A stretch of 64,000 nucleotides of DNA from Microtetraspora malaysiensis (GTDB lineage: Bacteria; Actinomycetota; Actinomycetes; Streptosporangiales; Streptosporangiaceae): assembly GCF_001528665.1 (NCBI RefSeq), contig NZ_BBYJ01000033.1, positions 1 through 64,000 of the forward strand, given 5' to 3'. Numbering within the stretch: position 1 is the stretch's first letter; every line of letters begins with the position of its first letter. Below the pieces are notes generated by a model that was given only the letters and a program-made list of their open reading frames with translations, did not search any database and was not told the origin of the DNA. Below are positions 62,261-64,000 of the stretch, piece by piece. The translations under genes were made by a program, and so were the position numbers.

Positions 62261-64000
62261 CTACGACGTCAGTGCACTCCGCCATGCGGAGGAGATGGAG
62301 AGGGGGTCGGGGCCGTAAGGTTCGCTGGGGTCCCTGGAGGGCGGGAGCTGCAGCTCGCCCCTGACCTCATGTTTGATTGACTGATAATAGCAAATCAGCG
62401 TGGTGCACTGGACATCGTAATCCGTTGTGCCTGAGCGTGGATATCTGACACTCCATTGGCCTGCCGGCCCCTGGACTGACCAGGTCTTAGCATCGCGACC
62501 TATATCTGGGGTTATTCCAGGAGGCCAGCTGATGGAAATGCTGCCCCCGATAATCTTGAATGCGTTTCCGCTGTCCAGTTTGATGGTCAGATTCTTGAGG
62601 ATCGCCGGATACTTCCTTTGAAATGCCTTAGTTGGGGTGACGCGCGCCCAGCTCGCGTGATTACGAATCTTGATAGACGTGGGCATGCCTGGCCAGGGGC
62701 TGGCAGGTCTATGCCCCTCATATCGAGAGCCTCCTCCCACTTCGAAGAGCAGGCCAGGCTTGACGTTCTTTTTATTGGATACATTAATCTGACATACGTC
62801 GTCGTAGCAGTTCCAGCTTGAGACCGCGTTGGGGTTCGGCGCAGAAGCGGGGGATCCAGCAGAACCGCCTCCGGCACCCGCGCCACCAGAACTACCGCCA
62901 CCTGTTCCAGTGCACACGCCCTGGTAGTTACATCCGCCATCGAGAATCATTTCGCCAGGGTTCGTGTCGACCTCGGGTACGATTGAGATGAGTTTTACGT
63001 CACCGCATGAACCCTGAATGTATTCGTAGTCTCCCCCTATACTCATCTCCTGCTTGTCTACATTGTTGTTGGCGTCGGTTACGGCGTTAGTCCAGTTGTG
63101 CTGAACATTTGCTCGCAGGTGAATCATGCCGTCCGATGAGTTGTATGCGACAGCATCACTGACTACTACAGTGTAATTTTCTCGGCGGACGCCTTGGGTG
63201 TCCATCGCCGCGTTCTCCAAGACCAAGCTCTGGTTGGTCAAGGAGAGCTTCGCTGTGAGGGGATTGTTCTGGCTTGCTCCGGCAGACCAGACGTCGGATT
63301 TCTTGCCTTCGAGCACCTCATTCTGAATGTTGTAGTAAGACTTCACAGTATCCGCTAGCGTCTGGCTGGATGCGGAACAATCTCCTCCCGCTCGTACCAG
63401 CGCCTTGGGGGTGACAGTCCCGCTCTCCCAGCCGCCTTCCCCGACATGAGTTCGTGCCCGGACGCGAACCGTGTAGGTAGTTCCGTTATCGAGCCCTGTA
63501 ATGGTTTCGGACTGATTTTCGGTTTCGAAGCCATCCACAACGGACCCGTCGGGATCGATGACCTCGATGTCGTACCCGTTGATGAAGGCCAGCGAGCCGG
63601 ATTCTTCGGGAATGCCCCATGTAGCGATTGCGCCGCCATCACCAGCTTGCAGACTTAAGTGCTGCACCTTGCTCGGTGGCCCTGGCGGCAGGTATTTCAT
63701 CGTGAGCGTGAGCTGCTCCGCGCCCCCAAAAGTAAGGATCTGGGTGCTGTCGGACTCCAACAAGAGCCACATGTGCTCGTCGCCGACTATGTTGGCACTG
63801 GGAGAAGTGACGCCTACGCTGTAGATCGACTCGGAGTTGGCGGTCTTCGTGACATTGGTCGTGGTAGTGTCAGCGGCTATCGGGTTTTCAAGGCGGGTGA
63901 CCTTCACGACCGCATCCGGCGGACATTCACCACTTGCACATGTGGCGGCACCCAGACCAAGCATCGACTCGATGGGGATCGCGGCATTCGGGATTTCGTC
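62261..64000 (-). CDS. Fibronectin type III domain protein (5' end cut by window)
   Basis: At least 579 residues; the frame is open to the right edge, so the true start is outside. An Fn3 domain is visible (PPGPPSKVQHLSLQAGDGGA, TYTVRVRARTHVGEGGW), followed by a beta-rich part, a Gly/Ser/Ala linker (GTGGGSSGGAGAGGGSAGSP) and a C-terminal part with cysteine pairs (NCYDDVCQINVSN). Probably a surface or secreted protein. AT-richer than the chromosome; function unknown. Confidence 0.75.
   Translation of the reverse strand, partial: DEIPNAAIPIESMLGLGAATCASGECPPDAVVKVTRLENPIAADTTTTNVTKTANSESIYSVGVTSPSANIVGDEHMWLLLESDSTQILTFGGAEQLTLTMKYLPPGPPSKVQHLSLQAGDGGAIATWGIPEESGSLAFINGYDIEVIDPDGSVVDGFETENQSETITGLDNGTTYTVRVRARTHVGEGGWESGTVTPKALVRAGGDCSASSQTLADTVKSYYNIQNEVLEGKKSDVWSAGASQNNPLTAKLSLTNQSLVLENAAMDTQGVRRENYTVVVSDAVAYNSSDGMIHLRANVQHNWTNAVTDANNNVDKQEMSIGGDYEYIQGSCGDVKLISIVPEVDTNPGEMILDGGCNYQGVCTGTGGGSSGGAGAGGGSAGSPASAPNPNAVSSWNCYDDVCQINVSNKKNVKPGLLFEVGGGSRYEGHRPASPWPGMPTSIKIRNHASWARVTPTKAFQRKYPAILKNLTIKLDSGNAFKIIGGSISISWPPGITPDIGRDAKTWSVQGPAGQWSVRYPRSGTTDYDVQCTTLICYYQSIKHEVRGELQLPPSRDPSEPYGPDPLSISSAWRSALTS

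Larger units (their letters stand above)
43767..64000. mobile_element. Integrated conjugative element, left part
   Basis: From tRNA-Lys to the right edge: integrase, excisionase-like gene, two MTase-fold genes, kinase, sigma-like gene, VirB2, VirB6, PrgI-like, VirB4, VirD4, replication-relaxation, transglycosylase/P60, and AT-richer cargo. The left limit is inferred from the tRNA; the right attachment site is not in view, so the true end is unknown. Both strands carry genes and the core transfer operon runs left to right. Confidence 0.8.

Overview
The window is GC-rich DNA with GTG starts, short overlaps between neighbouring genes, and SARP, LuxR/LAL, TetR, MarR and CGNR regulators. This points to a filamentous actinomycete, probably in or near the Streptosporangiaceae (inferred from gene style, not from a marker gene). 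Positions 1 to about 43,760 look like chromosome. From a tRNA-Lys at 43,767 to the right edge the DNA is an integrated conjugative element whose far end lies outside the window.

Layout. 1-4.2 kb: a poorly coding start, a secreted DUF5666-like protein, a TetR/hydrolase divergent pair, a hypothetical protein and a lone response regulator. 4.3-12.2 kb: tRNA-Arg(CCG), an MmyB-like regulator overlapping a 910-residue LuxR/LAL regulator, then an isochorismatase-family hydrolase and a flavin/nicotinamide redox operon facing its MarR regulator across two palindromic operators. 13.4-19.9 kb: a compact cluster with a MauE-like membrane protein, a SARP-NB-ARC-TPR regulator, a 61-residue peptide with eight cysteines, a MauD/TlpA-like thioredoxin protein, an ABC exporter and a short S26 signal peptidase. 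This is the most likely undescribed system: making, processing, oxidative folding and export of a disulfide-rich mini-protein. 20-22.6 kb: a secreted Tap-like hydrolase and a GH114-like protein. 22.7-28.4 kb: a two-component system followed by the VTC-domain / DUF4956 / CotH trio. 28.6-43.7 kb: ordinary chromosomal genes (lipoprotein, MazG-like protein, methyltransferase, CGNR regulator, TetR plus DrrAB-like transporter, SPW membrane protein, ChaB, GT9, BON, phosphoesterase, nucleotidyltransferase). This stretch includes two genes broken by internal deletions, a GH15 glucoamylase and a ROK regulator.

Mobile element (43.77 to beyond 64 kb): tRNA-Lys(CTT) as the likely att site, tyrosine integrase, excisionase-like protein, two adjacent methyltransferase-fold proteins (the second with an altered catalytic motif), a membrane Ser/Thr kinase with an unusual outer domain, a sigma-like regulator, then a transfer operon with a VirB2-like pilin, VirB6/TrbL, PrgI-like protein, VirB4, VirD4/TraG, a replication-relaxation protein and a transglycosylase-NlpC/P60 wall hydrolase. 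A NUDIX gene is inserted on the opposite strand. The operon resembles a type IV secretion apparatus. No FtsK/TraB-type translocase, typical of actinomycete AICEs, is visible in the part seen. The right end (61.2-64 kb) is clearly more AT-rich and encodes two predicted extracytoplasmic proteins of unknown role.
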